A DNA stretch of 64,000 nucleotides from Methylobacterium sp. PvR107. Lineage in GTDB: Bacteria > Pseudomonadota > Alphaproteobacteria > Rhizobiales > Beijerinckiaceae. Where the stretch lies: contig NZ_JAFIBW010000001.1 of NCBI RefSeq assembly GCF_017833295.1, positions 5,173,501 to 5,237,500 on the forward strand, read 5' to 3'. The notes under the pieces are model-generated. The model did no database searches. It was not told the origin of the DNA and saw only the letters and a list, made by a program, of their open reading frames with translations. The first letter of the stretch is position 1; each line of letters opens with the position of its first letter. Below, piece by piece: positions 62,258 through 64,000 of the stretch. The position numbers and the translations under genes are program-made.

Positions 62258-63046
62258 TCAGGCCGCGTTGCGGTAGCGCTCGGCCGGACGGGTCTGCCCG
62301 AGATTCGGGATCATCGCGGCCCGGGCCGCGTCGAACCTGCGCCACTGGCCGTCATCGGGCAGCGGCGGGATCGTCACCGTTTCGCGGCGGTCGAACCCGA
62401 CCAGAGCGGCGTCGACCAGATCGCCCGTCTCCATCACGGCCGGGAGCGCGTTCACGTCGATGCCGGAGCGGCCCCAGATCTCGGTCCGGGTCGCGGCGGG
62501 CAGGACCGCCTGGACGTAGACACCCTTCGGCCCGAGCTCGAGATGGAGCGCCTGGCTGAGATACTGCACGTAGGCCTTGGTCGCCCCGTAGACCGCCATG
62601 CCGAATTCGGGGACGAAGCCGACCACCGAGCCGATGTTGATGATCGCGCCGGTCCCGGCGGCGGCGAAGCGCGGCGCGACCGCGCCGGCGAGCCGGGTGA
62701 GCGCCGTGACGTTGAGCCCGATGAGGGCGGCGGTCTGATCCGGGCTCTGCTCGGCGAAGGGCCCGGACAACGCCGCTCCCGCATTGTTCACCAGCACGCC
62801 GATCCGGGCATCCTCGCGCAGGCGCGCCTCGACGCGGGCGAGATCGTCCGTCCGGGTGAGATCCGCCTGCACGACGTCGACGGTCACGCCGGCCTCGCGG
62901 CGCAGGCGCTCGGCGAGGCCGTTCAGTCGTTCGCCGTCGCGGGCGACCAGGACGAGGTCGTGGCCGCGATGCGCGAAGCGGTCGGCATAGACGGCGCCGA
63001 TTCCCGACGAGGCGCCTGTGACGAGGACGGCTGGCTTGCTTGACAT
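62258..63046 (-). CDS. Short-chain dehydrogenase/reductase
   Basis: This 262-residue protein is a classical SDR. It has the cofactor motif TGASSGIG (10-17), VNNAG, the catalytic Ser in IINIGSVVGF and YGATK with the catalytic Tyr and Lys. Arg-rich residues after the second strand (VARDGERLNGLAERLRR) favour NADP(H). ATG 63046 has GGAG upstream. A near-perfect 17-bp-arm dyad lies 22-62 bp upstream of the start, so the gene is probably repressed by a TetR-type or similar regulator that is not in the window. Substrate unknown. Confidence 0.9.
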   Translation of the reverse strand: MSSKPAVLVTGASSGIGAVYADRFAHRGHDLVLVARDGERLNGLAERLRREAGVTVDVVQADLTRTDDLARVEARLREDARIGVLVNNAGAALSGPFAEQSPDQTAALIGLNVTALTRLAGAVAPRFAAAGTGAIINIGSVVGFVPEFGMAVYGATKAYVQYLSQALHLELGPKGVYVQAVLPAATRTEIWGRSGIDVNALPAVMETGDLVDAALVGFDRRETVTIPPLPDDGQWRRFDAARAAMIPNLGQTRPAERYRNAA

Positions 63047-63067
63047 GGGCAATCTCCGATGGTCGAA

Positions 63068-63108
63068 CATGACGGTCATCATGTATTCTGAACATGAAGA
63101 CCGTCATG
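63068..63108. promoter_or_regulatory. Large operator-like inverted repeat upstream of the SDR gene
   Basis: CATGACGGTCATCATGT (63068-63084) and ACATGAAGACCGTCATG (63092-63108) are reverse complements at 16 of 17 positions, separated by ATTCTGA. The outer CATGACGGTC/GACCGTCATG arms are exact. Size, spacing and closeness to the SDR start fit a binding site for a dimeric or tetrameric repressor. Confidence 0.7.
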
Positions 63109-63206
63109 CTCGGAATCAAGCCGAGGGGGGCTCATTCGGGTGAGGTTCCGCACATGCGGGGCAACCAGCGGCGAGCGGGACGGTGGCCGGATCCTGTTCT
63201 CGCCCC

Positions 63207-63318
63207 GTCATTCCGGGGCGCCGGAGGCGAGTCCGGAATCCAGACAAGCAGCCGACGCAGGATCTTGGAGCCCCGCCGGCTCCGGATCCCAGGCTCCGCT
63301 GCGCGGCCCTGGAATGAT
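63207..63318. repeat. REP-like elements, copies 2 and 3, in inverted arrangement
   Basis: The gap 63047-63772 (726 bp) has no gene I can support. It contains GTCATTCCGGGGCGCCGGAG... (63207-63243) and, inverted, GGATCCCAGGCTCCGCTGCG... ending GGAATGAT (63284-63318). The latter matches the element at 46998-47034 at about 30 of 34 positions on the opposite strand. The pair faces each other and could form a long hairpin. Confidence 0.6.
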
Positions 63319-63772
63319 TGTGCACCTGCGATCCTCGACGTGCGCCCGACGGAAGACGACCGCCGTGCGGCGGGCGCCGCCCCGTCCCGCTGCGTCGTCG
63401 GGCCCGGTCGGTGAAGCGGATGGCGCAGCCCGGATGTGCGCCGACGCGCCGCCTTCCGCGTTCGCGCCCAAGGACCACGACAGCGATGCGGCCGGCCTTC
63501 GCGCGCTGGATGCCGAGGTCGCCAAGTCCACAGCGGGCATCGACCAGGGCGGCAGCGTCTGGGCGTTCGAGCTGCCGGAGACGGTGGCGTCGCGCTGAAG
63601 GCGCGCGACCGAAACCGTGTCGGCCTTACGGGTCGGGACGCCCAGGCCTCGGGATGCGGGCGGTCGTCTCGACACGCGCTTGCGCCCCGGGGCCGCATCG
63701 ATCACCTTCGGACTTCCTGCCCGCGTATTCGGCCGATCCTGTGAGGATCTCGCGCGAAGGACCGAGGTCTCC

Positions 63773-64000
63773 GTGCATCTCCTGATCGTCGACGACCACC
63801 CGCTGTTCCGCGATGCCCTGGCGGCCACGATCCGCCTCGCGCACCCGGACGCGGTCCTGCACGAGGCCGACGGGATCGAGGCGGCCTGCGCGGTGCTGGC
63901 CGCCAACCGCGGCATCGACCTGACGCTCCTCGACCTGTCCATGCGAGGCGTGACCGGCTTCGACGGGCTGATCACCATCCGGGCGAGCTTTCCGCGCATC
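63773..64000 (+). CDS. Response regulator, receiver domain (3' partial)
   Basis: The gene starts at GTG 63773 with GAGG upstream and runs off the window. The 76 visible residues form a receiver domain: the acidic pair in LLIVDDHPLFRDAL and the phosphoacceptor Asp in LTLLDLSMRGVTGFDGL. The DDHPLFRDAL opening is typical of LuxR/NarL-type response regulators, so a C-terminal LuxR helix-turn-helix is expected beyond the edge. No partner kinase is visible upstream. Confidence 0.85.
   Translation, partial: MHLLIVDDHPLFRDALAATIRLAHPDAVLHEADGIEAACAVLAANRGIDLTLLDLSMRGVTGFDGLITIRASFPRI

Noticed and set aside
63140..63598. Plus-strand 152-codon frame near the right end
   Set aside because: Most of it translates the REP-like elements; the rest shows no family similarity.

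Overview
This 64 kb window is high-GC DNA from an alphaproteobacterium. The best fit is Methylobacterium or a close relative in the Hyphomicrobiales. The reasons are an OxlT-type oxalate/formate antiporter, a glmU-glmS pair, many branched-chain-type solute-binding proteins, decayed intergenic repeats, and uniformly GC-rich third codon positions. No rRNA, tRNA, CRISPR array, intact insertion sequence or phage gene was seen. Both ends cut through two-component signalling genes.

Region 1 (1-19.7 kb) is mostly uptake. A minus-strand unit carries a solute-binding protein, LivH, a fused LivM-LivG, LivF, a cyclase-family hydrolase and an amidase. It is divergent from a LysR regulator, with a perfect 25-bp palindrome between them. 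Next come a DMT exporter, a broken peptide-transport locus (two binding proteins followed by only the first codons of a permease), OxlT, a DUF1194 protein and another orphan peptide-type binding protein. Decayed fragments of a transglutaminase-like gene and of a LysR gene lie between them.

Region 2 (19.8-30.3 kb, minus strand) is the most unusual part. A stand-alone acyl carrier protein, an acyl-CoA-dehydrogenase-like flavoprotein, a class II synthetase-like amino acid:[carrier protein] ligase, a DUF1839 protein, a GH2/beta-mannosidase-like protein and a two-domain alpha/beta-hydrolase form a tightly coupled operon. An esterase and a GT-C membrane glycosyltransferase follow in the same direction. 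I infer a pathway that loads an amino acid on a carrier protein, may oxidise it, and passes it to an acceptor, perhaps a glycan.

Region 3 (30.6-43.3 kb, plus strand) is divergent from region 2. It is a Wzx/Wzy-type exopolysaccharide cluster: acyltransferase 3, five GT4-like glycosyltransferases, a Wzz-tyrosine kinase fusion, a flippase and an O-antigen-ligase/polymerase-like protein. Many genes overlap by 4 bp. Its position suggests that region 2 could supply a decoration for this polymer or another envelope glycan.

Region 4 (43.5-64 kb) is mixed. It holds a thioredoxin-reductase-like flavoprotein, a GGDEF-EAL protein, a metallo-beta-lactamase-fold hydrolase, a Sco1-like protein, a periplasmic glucan biosynthesis protein, a Crp/Fnr regulator, rpoN, glmU, glmS, an M20 peptidase, a serine hydrolase, a peptide-type binding protein, an SDR with a strong upstream operator-like dyad, and the start of a response regulator. 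GlmU and GlmS make UDP-GlcNAc precursors that feed envelope and polysaccharide synthesis.
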